Assembly (NCBI GenBank): GCA_963746185.1
Contig: CAVVAE010000004.1
Coordinates: forward strand, 868,001 to 932,000
DNA: 64,000 nt
Direction of reading: 5' to 3'
DNA from: CAVVAE01 sp963746185
Lineage (GTDB): Bacteria; Actinomycetota; Actinomycetes; Propionibacteriales; Nocardioidaceae
In this document: positions 25,703 through 34,368 of the stretch, piece by piece
How positions within the stretch are numbered: the stretch's first letter is position 1
Layout of the letters: each line of letters begins with the position of its first letter
Position numbers and translations under genes: made by a program
The notes under the pieces: generated by a model
The model's input: only the letters and a program-made list of their open reading frames with translations
What the model was told of the DNA's origin: nothing
Database searches by the model: none

Positions 25703-26914
25703 ATGACTGACGTGACGGAGCAGCGGATCATCGGCGTCGGTGCGGGCGCGGCTGGCTTCGCCGGCTATGAACGCGGCGGCACCGGCGAAGGCAGCGAGCT
25801 CGCGACCGAGGACATGGTCCTCAACATCGGCCCCCAGCACCCTGCCACCCACGGAGTGCTGCGCCTCAAACTCACCCTCGACGGCGAACGCATCGTCACG
25901 TGCGAGCCGATTGTCGGCTACATGCACCGCGGGGTCGAGAAGCTGTTCGAGGTACGTGACTACCGACAGATCGTGGTGCTCGCCAACCGCCACGACTGGC
26001 TGTCGGCGTTCTCCTCCGAGCTCGGCGTTGTACTCGCCGTTGAACGGATGCTCGGGATGGAGGTCCCGGAACGCGGGACGTGGACTCGGATGCTGCTGGC
26101 CGAGCTCAACCGGGTTCTCAACCACCTGATGTTCCTGGGCTCCTACCCACTCGAGGTGGGTGCGATCACGCCGATCTTCTACGCCTTCCGAGAGCGCGAA
26201 ACCATCCAGGAGGTGATGGAGGAGGTGTCGGGGGGCCGCATGCACTACATGTTCAACCGGGTCGGTGGCCTCAAGGAGGACCTCCCTGCTGGTTGGCTGA
26301 CCCGGGTTGCGGCCGCTGTCTCAGCCGTACGTTCGAGGATCCCGCAGATCGAGGAGCTCATCTTCGGCAACGAGATCTTCCGTGCCCGCACCGTCGGTGT
26401 TGGCGTCTTGTCGCCCGAGAAGATCGCGCAGCATGGTGTGTCCGGTCCTATCGCCCGGGCGTCCGGCGTTGACTTCGACCTGCGCCGCGATGACCCCTAC
26501 CTCGCGTACGACGAGCTGACCTCGTCCGGCGTACTCACGGTCCCCACCCGCGACGGCGGCGACTGCCATGCGCGCTTCGGCCTGCTCCTCGACCAGGTAA
26601 AGGTGTCACTCGACATCGCTGATGCCTGCATCGCCAGGATTGCCGCGATGCCGCAAGGGCCGATCAACGTGCGACTGCCGAAGATTCTCAAGGCGCCCGA
26701 AGGTCATACGTACTGCTGGACCGAGAACCCGCTCGGAATCAACGGCTACTACCTCGTCTCGCGGGGAGAGAAGACGCCGTGGCGACTCAAGCTGCGGTCG
26801 GCATCGTTCAACAACATTTCCGTGCTTCCCAGCATGCTCAGAGGCTGTGTCGTGGCCGACATGGTGGCGATCTTGGGTTCGATGTTCTTTGTCGTCGGCG
26901 ATATCGACAAGTGA
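25703..26914 (+). CDS. nuoD: NADH-quinone oxidoreductase subunit D paralogue (solitary NuoD)
   Basis: 403 residues, homologous to NuoD over its full length: GPQHPATHGVLR (His46, His50), GYMHRGVEKLFE (Arg76), ELNRVLNHLMFLG, FGNEIFRARTVGVG, SGVDFDLRRDDPY and the end MLRGCVVADMVAILGS. No other nuo gene is nearby. The residue equivalent to the quinone head-group tyrosine of complex I (Tyr87 in Thermus Nqo4, in R-M-D-Y) is Trp99 here (R-H-D-W). It resembles, from memory, the NuoD2 of partial second nuo sets in Streptomyces. It may replace NuoD in a variant complex or act with other modules. Confidence 0.9.
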   Translation: MTDVTEQRIIGVGAGAAGFAGYERGGTGEGSELATEDMVLNIGPQHPATHGVLRLKLTLDGERIVTCEPIVGYMHRGVEKLFEVRDYRQIVVLANRHDWLSAFSSELGVVLAVERMLGMEVPERGTWTRMLLAELNRVLNHLMFLGSYPLEVGAITPIFYAFRERETIQEVMEEVSGGRMHYMFNRVGGLKEDLPAGWLTRVAAAVSAVRSRIPQIEELIFGNEIFRARTVGVGVLSPEKIAQHGVSGPIARASGVDFDLRRDDPYLAYDELTSSGVLTVPTRDGGDCHARFGLLLDQVKVSLDIADACIARIAAMPQGPINVRLPKILKAPEGHTYCWTENPLGINGYYLVSRGEKTPWRLKLRSASFNNISVLPSMLRGCVVADMVAILGSMFFVVGDIDK

Positions 26915-26922
26915 AATAGCAT

Positions 26923-26938
26923 CCCCAACAGGGGTTTT
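26923..26938 (+). terminator. Short GC hairpin with T4 tail after nuoD
   Basis: CCCC-AACA-GGGG followed by TTTT, eight bases after the nuoD stop. The stem is only four base pairs, so this is a weak call. The rest of the gap to the cysH-sqdB start (27063) holds no gene; a GGGAG ribosome site lies just before that start. Confidence 0.3.
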
Positions 26939-27062
26939 GCGCCTGAAACCGGCCCAGACGGGCAGTCGGCGTGCGCGAGCGGCGATTCTTTGATGGAGGC
27001 GGTGAAATGCTACCGTTGCGAGGCATTGAACCGTCGTACGTCATGGCAAGGGAGTCTCTCTA

Positions 27063-29144
27063 GTGGACTACCAATCTGCCCTCTCTGAGACGTTGGCGGT
27101 GTTGCGGAAGATTTCCACCGAACACCGGCCTGCGGTGCTGGCGAACGCGTTCGGCCCCGAGAGCATGGTGATGACCGACCTGATCGCCAAGCACGAGCTC
27201 GACATCGAGATCATCACCATCGACACGGGCCGACTCCCCGAGGAAACGCACGCGTTGGCACACAGCGTCCACCAGCGCTACGGCCCCGTCATCAAGGTCA
27301 TCAACCCCGACGCCGATGAGGTCACCGCCTGGACGGCAGAGCACGGCCAGAACGGCTTCTATGACGACGTCGACTTGCGGCACGGTTGCTGTTACGTGCG
27401 CAAGGTAGCGCCGTTGCGCCGCGTCCTCGCCGGGAAAAGCGCCTGGCTCACCGGACTGCGTCGGCAACAGTCGGTGACGCGCCGCGACTTAACCGTGAGT
27501 GCGTGGGACGACGACTACGGTCTCCAGAAGTTCAATCCCATGATCGACTGGACCACCGAACAAGTGTGGGCCTACATCCACGACCACACGGTGCCCTACA
27601 ACAAGCTGTACGACCGCGGCTACACCAGCATCGGTTGCGCCCCCTGCACGCGCGCGATCACTCGAGGCGAAGACCCCCGGGCGGGGCGGTGGTGGTGGGA
27701 GCTGGACTCCGTGAAGGAGTGCGGCGTGAACTTCGACCCCAAGACCGGACGCGTTCAGCGGGCCAAGGCTGTCGCCAACGGTCTGACACTCCAGCCCACC
27801 CTCAACATCGACGACCTGCACCACGACGACACCCACGACACCGACCGCACCAAAGACACGCAAGACACCGAAGACATCGAACTTGTCACACACGCTGCTG
27901 TGGAGCCGCAGACCGCGGTCTCGACGAACCATGAAGGGAAGACCATGCGGGTACTCATTCTAGGCGGGGACGGCTTCTGCGGCTGGCCCACGGCGCTGCA
28001 CCTTTCCGCGCAGGGACACGAGGTGGCCATCGTCGACAACCTGTCCCGCCGCAAGATCGACATCGAGCTGGAGGTCTCTTCGCTCACGCCGATCCGTCAT
28101 ATGGGTGAGCGACTGCGCGCCTGGAAGGAGGTGTCCGGCAAGGACATCACGTTCCACGACATCGACGTGGCGGTGAACTACCAGCGACTGCTCGACCTTC
28201 TTGAGGACTGGAAGCCGAGCGCTCTGGTCCACTTCGCCGAGCAGCGGGCTGCGCCGTACTCCATGAAGAGCAGCCGTCACAAGCGCTACACGGTCGACAA
28301 CAACATGAGCGCCACCAACAACGTGCTCGCGGCGGTCGTGGAGAGCGGGCTCGACATCCATGTCGTCCACCTCGGCACCATGGGCGTCTATGGTTATGGC
28401 ACGGCCGGTATGAAGATCCCCGAGGGCTATCTGCAGATCAAGGTGGAGACCGGCCAGGGCCTCGTCGACCAGGAGATCCTCTACCCGGCGAACCCGGGCA
28501 GCATCTACCACCTGACCAAGACGCAGGACCAGCTGCTGTTCGCCTACTACAACAAGAACGACCACGTCGGGGTCACCGACCTGCACCAGGGCATCGTGTG
28601 GGGCACCCAAACGCAGGAGACCAAGCTCGACGAACGCCTGATCAACCGGTTCGACTACGACGGCGACTACGGCACCGTTCTCAACCGCTTCCTCATGCAG
28701 GCAGCGATCGGCTACCCGCTGACGGTGCACGGCACCGGCGGCCAGACCCGCGCGTTCATCCACATCCAGGACACGGTGAAGTGCATCCAGCTGGCCCTGG
28801 AGAACCCACCCGCCCGCGAGGACCGGGTGCAGATCTTCAACCAGATGACCGAGACCCACCGGGTCCGCGACCTGGCCAAGATGATCTCGGACCGCACCGG
28901 AGTGAAGATCGCCAACCTGCCGAACCCGCGCAACGAGGCAGACGAGAACGAGCTGCACGTGTCGAACGAGCGGTTCCTGCACCTCGGCCTCACCCCCATC
29001 ACCCTGAGCGAGGGCCTGATGGAAGAGGTCACCGAGATCACCAAGAAGTACGCCGATCGCTGTGACCCGACCAAGATCCCGTGCGTCTCGGTGTGGAGTA
29101 GCGACGCCGAGGCCGCCAAGGCGGGACAGACCGAGCCGGTCTGA
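27063..29144 (+). CDS. cysH-sqdB: Fused APS reductase (CysH) - UDP-sulfoquinovose synthase (SqdB)
   Basis: One 693-residue ORF. Residues 1 to about 240 are an assimilatory APS reductase: adenylyl-sulfate loop AFGPESMV, [4Fe-4S] cysteines in CCYVRK (109-110) and GCAPC (192, 195), and catalytic Cys220 in KECGVN. A 50-residue Asp/His/Thr-rich linker follows. Residues 295-693 are a full-length SqdB/SQD1: NAD motif LGGDGFCG, then Thr439, Tyr482 and Lys486 at the catalytic T/Y-x3-K positions (domain numbering 145, 188, 192). CysH makes sulfite; SqdB adds sulfite to UDP-glucose to give UDP-sulfoquinovose. GTG start at 27063. An internal ATG at 27945 has AAGGGA upstream and could give separate SqdB; a missing stop between two genes is the alternative to a true fusion. 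Confidence 0.92.
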   Translation: MDYQSALSETLAVLRKISTEHRPAVLANAFGPESMVMTDLIAKHELDIEIITIDTGRLPEETHALAHSVHQRYGPVIKVINPDADEVTAWTAEHGQNGFYDDVDLRHGCCYVRKVAPLRRVLAGKSAWLTGLRRQQSVTRRDLTVSAWDDDYGLQKFNPMIDWTTEQVWAYIHDHTVPYNKLYDRGYTSIGCAPCTRAITRGEDPRAGRWWWELDSVKECGVNFDPKTGRVQRAKAVANGLTLQPTLNIDDLHHDDTHDTDRTKDTQDTEDIELVTHAAVEPQTAVSTNHEGKTMRVLILGGDGFCGWPTALHLSAQGHEVAIVDNLSRRKIDIELEVSSLTPIRHMGERLRAWKEVSGKDITFHDIDVAVNYQRLLDLLEDWKPSALVHFAEQRAAPYSMKSSRHKRYTVDNNMSATNNVLAAVVESGLDIHVVHLGTMGVYGYGTAGMKIPEGYLQIKVETGQGLVDQEILYPANPGSIYHLTKTQDQLLFAYYNKNDHVGVTDLHQGIVWGTQTQETKLDERLINRFDYDGDYGTVLNRFLMQAAIGYPLTVHGTGGQTRAFIHIQDTVKCIQLALENPPAREDRVQIFNQMTETHRVRDLAKMISDRTGVKIANLPNPRNEADENELHVSNERFLHLGLTPITLSEGLMEEVTEITKKYADRCDPTKIPCVSVWSSDAEAAKAGQTEPV

Positions 29145-29146
29145 CG

Positions 29147-29893
29147 GTGTCGGACCTGTCGGAACACGCCAAGACGACGCCGGCCAAACAGGCCGGCGTC
29201 GTGGCGTGGCAGGACGTCAGGCGGTTCTACCCTGGCCTCAACATCGACACTTTCCTTCGTCCCTTGCCTGAGCACGACCTCATCTACGTCAAGAACCCCA
29301 AGGTCGCCTCCTCGACGATCTTGTTGTGGCTCGACCGGCTGCACACGGGTGAGTACGACGTCGAGCTCGGCAACATCCACAAGCACCACAGGCTGCCGCG
29401 CCTGGCAGACGTCGGCCGGAATCGGGTGGCCCGCATGCTGTCCGGGTCGGCGTACCGCTTCTCGTTCGTGCGCCATCCGGTCCACAGGTTCGAGTCGGTC
29501 TACTGGAACAAGATGATCACCCAGACCAAGTTCCTCCGCAGGGCAAAGACATCCCTCGGGCTGCCGCTCGACCCGGAGGCCCAGGTCACCTTCGAGCAGT
29601 TCCTCGGCGCCGTGGAGAAGCAGGACCCGATCGACGAGATGGATCCGCACTGGCGACCCCAGCACGTCAACCTCCTGCATCCGCTGATCAGCTACGACCA
29701 TGTCGGGAAGCTGGAGAACTTCGACGACGAGATCGAGCGGATCAGCGAGGAAGCCGGCCTCCCCCACGTTCCCTTCCAGGTCAGGAACTCGTCGTCGCGC
29801 CCGGCCAGCGACAGCGTCTACGACGGTCGACCCGACCTGGTGCAAAGAGTCGAGCTGATCTACGCCAAGGACTTCGAGCTCTATGGCTACTGA
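29147..29893 (+). CDS. Sulfotransferase family 2 (carbohydrate sulfotransferase-like), copy 1
   Basis: 248 residues. The 5'-phosphosulfate-binding motif is IYVKNPKVASSTILLW and the 3'-phosphate motif is YRFSFVRHPVHRFESVYW, both diagnostic of PAPS-dependent Sulfotransfer_2 enzymes that sulfate sugar hydroxyls. The C-terminal DSVYDGRPDLVQRVELIYAKDFELYGY is typical of the family. The start GTG lies two bases after the sqdB stop, so it belongs to the cysH-sqdB transcript. The next gene is a close paralogue, with near-identical blocks around LGAVEKQDPIDEMDPHW, so a tandem duplication is evident. The acceptor is unknown. Confidence 0.85.
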   Translation: MSDLSEHAKTTPAKQAGVVAWQDVRRFYPGLNIDTFLRPLPEHDLIYVKNPKVASSTILLWLDRLHTGEYDVELGNIHKHHRLPRLADVGRNRVARMLSGSAYRFSFVRHPVHRFESVYWNKMITQTKFLRRAKTSLGLPLDPEAQVTFEQFLGAVEKQDPIDEMDPHWRPQHVNLLHPLISYDHVGKLENFDDEIERISEEAGLPHVPFQVRNSSSRPASDSVYDGRPDLVQRVELIYAKDFELYGY

Positions 29894-30638
29894 GCGTGGC
29901 GCCACGCACTTGCGTGGTGCCACTCCCGGTCAGGACGACAGGGGCTCATCGCTCACCTGGCAGTCGATCGAGCGATACTTCCCTCGCAGCAAGCCTGAGA
30001 ACCACATCCTGACCGTGCCGGCGTACTCGCTGGTCTACGTCAAGAATCCCAAGGTCGCCTCGTCGACGGTGGTCGTCTGGCTCGACCGCCTGCACACTGG
30101 CGACTTCGACTTCGACCTGCAGAAGGTACACACCCAGCACCGGCTCCCCTCCGTGGCCGAGGTCGGCAAACCCCGAGTCCTCGAACTGCTTGCGGGGGCG
30201 GGCTATCGGTTCTCGTTCGTGCGGCATCCGGTTCGCCGGTTCGAGTCGGTGTACTGGGACAAGATGGTGCGTCACCGCAAGTTCCGCCTGCAGGTCGCCG
30301 GTGGTCTCGGGCTGCCACCAGAGGATCCTCCGTCGTTCGAGCAGTTCCTCGGCGCCGTAGAGAAGCAGGACCCGATCGACGAGATGGATCCACACTGGCG
30401 ACCCCAGCACGTCAATCTGCTGCACCCGCTGATCAGCTACGACCACGTCGGGAAGCTCGAGAACTTCACCGACGACCTGGAGCGGATCAGTGACGAGGCT
30501 CGGCTCCCCGACATCCCGCTCGAGGCTCGGAACGTCTCGCCCCGCAAGCGTCCGGACAGCGTGTACGACGGACGGCCCGATCTCGTACGCCGCGTCGAGC
30601 AGCTGTACGCGGAGGACTTCGAGCTCTACGGCTACTGA
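29883..30638 (+). CDS. Sulfotransferase family 2 (carbohydrate sulfotransferase-like), copy 2
   Basis: 251 residues, paralogous to the preceding gene along the whole length. PAPS motifs are YVKNPKVASSTVVVW and YRFSFVRHPVRRFESVYW; the block from QFLGAVEKQD to HVGKLENF is nearly the same in both copies. The start overlaps the end of copy 1 by 11 bases, so expression is coupled. Its stop overlaps the stop of the convergent glycosyltransferase gene by seven bases. The two copies probably sulfate different positions or acceptors; this cannot be resolved from sequence. Confidence 0.85.
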   Translation: MATERGATHLRGATPGQDDRGSSLTWQSIERYFPRSKPENHILTVPAYSLVYVKNPKVASSTVVVWLDRLHTGDFDFDLQKVHTQHRLPSVAEVGKPRVLELLAGAGYRFSFVRHPVRRFESVYWDKMVRHRKFRLQVAGGLGLPPEDPPSFEQFLGAVEKQDPIDEMDPHWRPQHVNLLHPLISYDHVGKLENFTDDLERISDEARLPDIPLEARNVSPRKRPDSVYDGRPDLVRRVEQLYAEDFELYGY

Positions 30639-31405
30639 GCGGGAGTCGGAGACGAGTCCTGGGTCGCGGACAGATCGCGGACCCGGTCGATCGCCATCTC
30701 AGGCATTGACCTGACCAGCGACTGCGCACCCTTGCTCTCGACCATCAACGAGAAGTCGCGGCGACGCTTGAAGATGATCGTGTCCTGCACCAGGACGTGC
30801 TTCCATCCGCGTGACATCGTCTCGATGGCGAACTGCCAGTCCTGGTAGGAGAGGGCGTTGGCGATATCGCGGTGGATGTAGGGAATGTCGAGATGCGCGT
30901 CCCGCGGCGTCATACACAGCGAGTCGTAGCAGTTGCGTACGTAGAGGAAGTACGGCGTGAACAGCGGCGAGTCCTGGGCGACGTTCTGGTGCAGCCCCAC
31001 TGTCCCGTCGAAGGTGATGATCACCTCGGGGTGCGCGATGGCGCGCTCGCCACGCTCCCGGGCCGCCTCCAGGTCTGCTACGCCCTTCACCAGCCAGTTC
31101 TCGCTGAACAGGTCGTCGGCGTCCAGGTAGGCAATGTAGCGCCCGTCGGTGCGCGGTGCGATCGCGTTGCGCACCCGCCCGAGATCGCCTTCATGCATGA
31201 CCCAGCGCTCCCAGCCGTCGTACTCGGGCTGGTGGAAGTACTCCGTCGTCGCCTCGGTGGCCTTGTCCAGGGCGATGACGGTCTGGACGACGTAGCCCGC
31301 GTCTCTCGCGGCGGCCACGGCACGGTCGGCCGACTCGATGGTGGGTCCACTGACGAGCGTCTCGTTGTGTGCTGTGACGACGAGGGTGAGATCGGTGTCG
31401 GTCAT
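30632..31405 (-). CDS. Glycosyltransferase family 2, module 1
   Basis: 257 residues. The N-terminal strand LTLVVTAHNETLVSGPTIESADRAV and the metal motif YLDADDLF near residue 95 identify a GT-A family 2 fold. The segment LSYQDWQFAIETMSRGWKHVLVQDTIIFKRRRDFS near the C-terminus is shared with the paralogue at 36557-37306. It is translationally coupled to the GT4-like gene (four-base ATGA overlap at 31402-31405). Probable role: transfer of a sugar to the glycan whose chain is extended by the neighbouring GT. Confidence 0.82.
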   Translation of the reverse strand: MTDTDLTLVVTAHNETLVSGPTIESADRAVAAARDAGYVVQTVIALDKATEATTEYFHQPEYDGWERWVMHEGDLGRVRNAIAPRTDGRYIAYLDADDLFSENWLVKGVADLEAARERGERAIAHPEVIITFDGTVGLHQNVAQDSPLFTPYFLYVRNCYDSLCMTPRDAHLDIPYIHRDIANALSYQDWQFAIETMSRGWKHVLVQDTIIFKRRRDFSLMVESKGAQSLVRSMPEMAIDRVRDLSATQDSSPTPAQ

Positions 31406-33282
31406 CGTGGTTCGCCTCCGCTCTCGTCACTGACAAGCAACATGTCGGCCACCTGGTCGGCGAACTCCTTCTCGGTCCGCTCGCGCAGCATCCGCTCGCG
31501 TAGGGTCAACGCTCGTCGACGAGACGCGGCCGGATCGACCAGCACCGACCGGATCGCGTCGACATAGCTCTCCGCTCCGGCCTCCTGACCCACCGGCCAG
31601 GCCTCTCCTTCGCGGAGCACCTCGCCGGTGCCGCCGACCAGGCTTCCGACGATCGGGATGCCTGTCATGGCAACCTCCAGCAGCTGGCTGGGAACGCCGT
31701 CCCAGCGAGAGGTGTAGAGCCAGACGTCGGCGTCGGAGAGTGGGATCTCCGAGATGTGGGAGTAGCGTCCTTCGACTGTCACGTTCGGCGGCATTTGCAT
31801 GGCGCCCTGGCCCATCACCGGCTCGCCCCACATCCGGAAGTCGACGTCCGGCATCTGGCGCGCCACCCTGCGGAGCAGGTTGATGCGCTTCTGCCGGTCC
31901 CACCGGCCGGCCCAGAACACCTGCGGCCTGCGGTCCTCGCCCTCCGGGGGGCTCGTCACTAACGGCAGCGTGGCATCGACCGGGGCCCGCAGCACCTGCA
32001 TGCGATCGCGGTCCGAGGCGGGGACGTGATAGGTCTCCGTCAGCTCGTCCATGAGGTACTGGCTGTCGGTGAACACGCCCGCCACCTGGTCGAACAGCCG
32101 GTAGAAGTAGCGCATGCTCCAGCCCGTCCAGGCCCCTGTCGGGATCTGCTCACTGCAGAAGAAGCACAGGAACAGCCGTTCCGAGGCGGCCAGCGCTCGC
32201 CCGAGCAAGGCAGCGGCGCTGTACAGAGTGCTTGAGTTGATGTTGACGATGGCATCGCTGCGGAATGTGCGGAGCAAGATCACGAGCGCGGCCTGCGCCT
32301 CTTCGGGCTCCATGGTCTTCGCCGTGGACGCGAAGTCGATCTCGCGTACGCCGGCCGGGAACCGACCCTCGGGGGCCTCTCCACTCTTGTCGGTGTAGAT
32401 GACTACGATCTCTTCCGGGCTGATCCGCGAGGCCAGGGCATGAGCGAGATGGCCCTCCATCCGGCGTCCTCCACCCCAGCGCGGTCGGTTAATCACCAGC
32501 ACCAGCCGAGCCGTCCGGAAACCTGCCGCCTCGTGCGCTGCATGGATCGCCGCCATCTGTTGCAGCGCCGGCGGATGCCCGAACGGCAGTAGACGCGGCC
32601 GGGTGGCGCGCACCCAGGCACGAGCGATCAGTGGCTCGATCTCGCTGGCCCGGGCGACCATCTCGCCCAGCTCGCCGGTCCGCAGGCGCTCGACCAGATC
32701 GGTGCGCCTGGCGGTGAGCAGCTCGACCGTCTCGTCGGTCTCGAGCCCGAGGATATGCGCCATCTCGGGGATGGCCGGGGCGGGATCGGCGATCTCTCCG
32801 GCAGCCTTGCCCTCCTTGATCCAGTGCAAGTACGGCGTGCGCTCGGCGCTGTTCGCCCTCTCAGGATACCTCTCCAGATAGGCGCCCATGGCGAAGTTGA
32901 TGTCCGGGCTGAGTCCGAGGTCGACACCCGTGCGCAGATAGTGCTCGATGTAGTCAAGGCCCGGCCGCTCGAGCAGGCGCGGCACCTGCAGCACGTAGTG
33001 CAAAGCGTCGAAGTGCTCGTACAGCAGGTCGTAGTCCGGGTCGGCACCGATGCGCAGCTGCCGCTTGGCGTGGAGCACGGCTTCGTCCATCACCGGTCCG
33101 AGGTGCGTGGTTTCACGCTCGACGTCGGGCGCCTTGCCAGTGCGCCTGGTCTGCGGCGCTGCGACCTTGCGCGGCGGCGGTGCCGGCGTTCTCGACCGGA
33201 GGACCCGATTGCGGACTCGGCCCGCCTTGGGCCGCAACCTCAGGTAGAGCTCACGGGCGCGCCGTTTCACCGACTCAGCCAT
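31402..33282 (-). CDS. Large glycosyltransferase (GT4-like) with N-terminal surface-glycan domain, module 1
   Basis: 626 residues from the ATG at 33280-33282. A basic N-terminus is followed by a domain of the DYDLLYEHFD...HYLRTGVDLGLSPDINFAMGAYLERYP type (about 70-170) that often precedes GTs of cell-surface polysaccharide clusters. The catalytic part has WGGGRRMEGHLAHALASRI, the GT-B nucleotide-binding core VFWAGRWDRQKRINLL, and DGVPSQLLEVAMTGIPIVGSLVGGTGEVL with the family's E-x7-E-like acidic region. The start overlaps the epimerase stop by eight bases. Sugar donor not determinable. Confidence 0.8.
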   Translation of the reverse strand: MAESVKRRARELYLRLRPKAGRVRNRVLRSRTPAPPPRKVAAPQTRRTGKAPDVERETTHLGPVMDEAVLHAKRQLRIGADPDYDLLYEHFDALHYVLQVPRLLERPGLDYIEHYLRTGVDLGLSPDINFAMGAYLERYPERANSAERTPYLHWIKEGKAAGEIADPAPAIPEMAHILGLETDETVELLTARRTDLVERLRTGELGEMVARASEIEPLIARAWVRATRPRLLPFGHPPALQQMAAIHAAHEAAGFRTARLVLVINRPRWGGGRRMEGHLAHALASRISPEEIVVIYTDKSGEAPEGRFPAGVREIDFASTAKTMEPEEAQAALVILLRTFRSDAIVNINSSTLYSAAALLGRALAASERLFLCFFCSEQIPTGAWTGWSMRYFYRLFDQVAGVFTDSQYLMDELTETYHVPASDRDRMQVLRAPVDATLPLVTSPPEGEDRRPQVFWAGRWDRQKRINLLRRVARQMPDVDFRMWGEPVMGQGAMQMPPNVTVEGRYSHISEIPLSDADVWLYTSRWDGVPSQLLEVAMTGIPIVGSLVGGTGEVLREGEAWPVGQEAGAESYVDAIRSVLVDPAASRRRALTLRERMLRERTEKEFADQVADMLLVSDESGGEPR

Positions 33283-34201
33283 CTCGCTGTTGGGTGCTGA
33301 ACCACTCCCACGTGTGGCGCAGACCAACTTCAAGCGGTGTCGCAGGATCGAACCCGAAACCAGCTCGAGCCTTCTCGATGTTGCACCAGGTGTCGCGGAT
33401 CTCACCGGCCCGGAAGTCTTCGTACACGACGTCGAGGTCGCGGCCGGTCACCGTGCGCATCACGTCGATGAGCTGGTTGAGCGTGGTCGGGTTGCCGCTG
33501 CCGAGCTGGTAGGCGCCCTGGGCCTGACTCTTGACGGCCGTCCAGATGCCCGCGACCAGGTCCCGCACGAAGAGGTAGTCGCGGGTCTGGCTGCCGTCAC
33601 CGTAGACGACGAGCTTGTCGCCAGCCAGGACTTGCTTGAAGAAGTGCGCGACGACCGATCCCTTGTGGAACGACCGAGGTCCGTAGATGTTGGAGAAGCG
33701 CAAGGCCGTCGTGGTCATGCCGTACGAGCTGGCGTAGGCGCTCAGGTAGCCCTCGAGCATCAGCTTCGAGGCGCCGTACGGCGACGACGGCTGCGGTGCC
33801 ATCTGCTCGTGCACTGGTGGCTCGACGTCCCCGAGGATCGCCCCACCGGTCGAGGCCGCGACGATCCGGTTCACACCGAGCTCACGGCAGAGCTGGAGGA
33901 GGTTGAAGGTGCCGACGACGTTGGAGTCGAAGTTGTGGGCGGGGTCGGCGATGCTCTCGATCACCCGGGTGTCGGCGGCCAGGTGGACCACCACGTCCTG
34001 ACCCTCCACTGCCGAGCGCAGCTCGTCGCGGTTGCGCAGGTCGCCCAAGATGAAGCGGACCTTGTCGAGATCGAGGTGCTTGCGGTTCCCGAGCGACTCG
34101 TTGTCGAACACGGTGACGGCCACATCACCTTGGCCTACCAGGTAGTCGGCCAGGTGCCGGCCGATGAAGCCTGCGCCACCCGTGATCAGGACATTCGTCA
34201 T
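33275..34201 (-). CDS. NAD-dependent epimerase/dehydratase (extended SDR, nucleotide sugar)
   Basis: 308 residues: ITGGAGFIGRHLADYL NAD motif, VVHLAADTRV, the active-site SPYGASKLMLEGYL (Y-x3-K), LRFSNIYGPRS and GDGSQTRDYLFVRDLV. This is the UDP-glucose-4-epimerase/dehydratase branch of SDRs. It would supply a nucleotide sugar to the glycosyltransferases encoded next to it. The exact reaction (C4 epimerisation, dehydration or decarboxylation) cannot be fixed by eye. It is divergent from the second sulfotransferase pair across about 167 bases. Confidence 0.85.
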   Translation of the reverse strand: MTNVLITGGAGFIGRHLADYLVGQGDVAVTVFDNESLGNRKHLDLDKVRFILGDLRNRDELRSAVEGQDVVVHLAADTRVIESIADPAHNFDSNVVGTFNLLQLCRELGVNRIVAASTGGAILGDVEPPVHEQMAPQPSSPYGASKLMLEGYLSAYASSYGMTTTALRFSNIYGPRSFHKGSVVAHFFKQVLAGDKLVVYGDGSQTRDYLFVRDLVAGIWTAVKSQAQGAYQLGSGNPTTLNQLIDVMRTVTGRDLDVVYEDFRAGEIRDTWCNIEKARAGFGFDPATPLEVGLRHTWEWFSTQQRDG

Positions 34202-34368
34202 CTGTGCTCTCTCGATCTCGGCTACGGGACGTGCCTACGATAACCTCCGAGGTCGCCAAGCCAGGAACGGCACCATCGCGAATGTGCCCGCCTGCCAGGG
34301 CGCAGCGACGTGAGAGAGTGACCCCAGCAACACTGCCAACTCGCGTCCGCTCTGGAGGAAAGGCAGCC

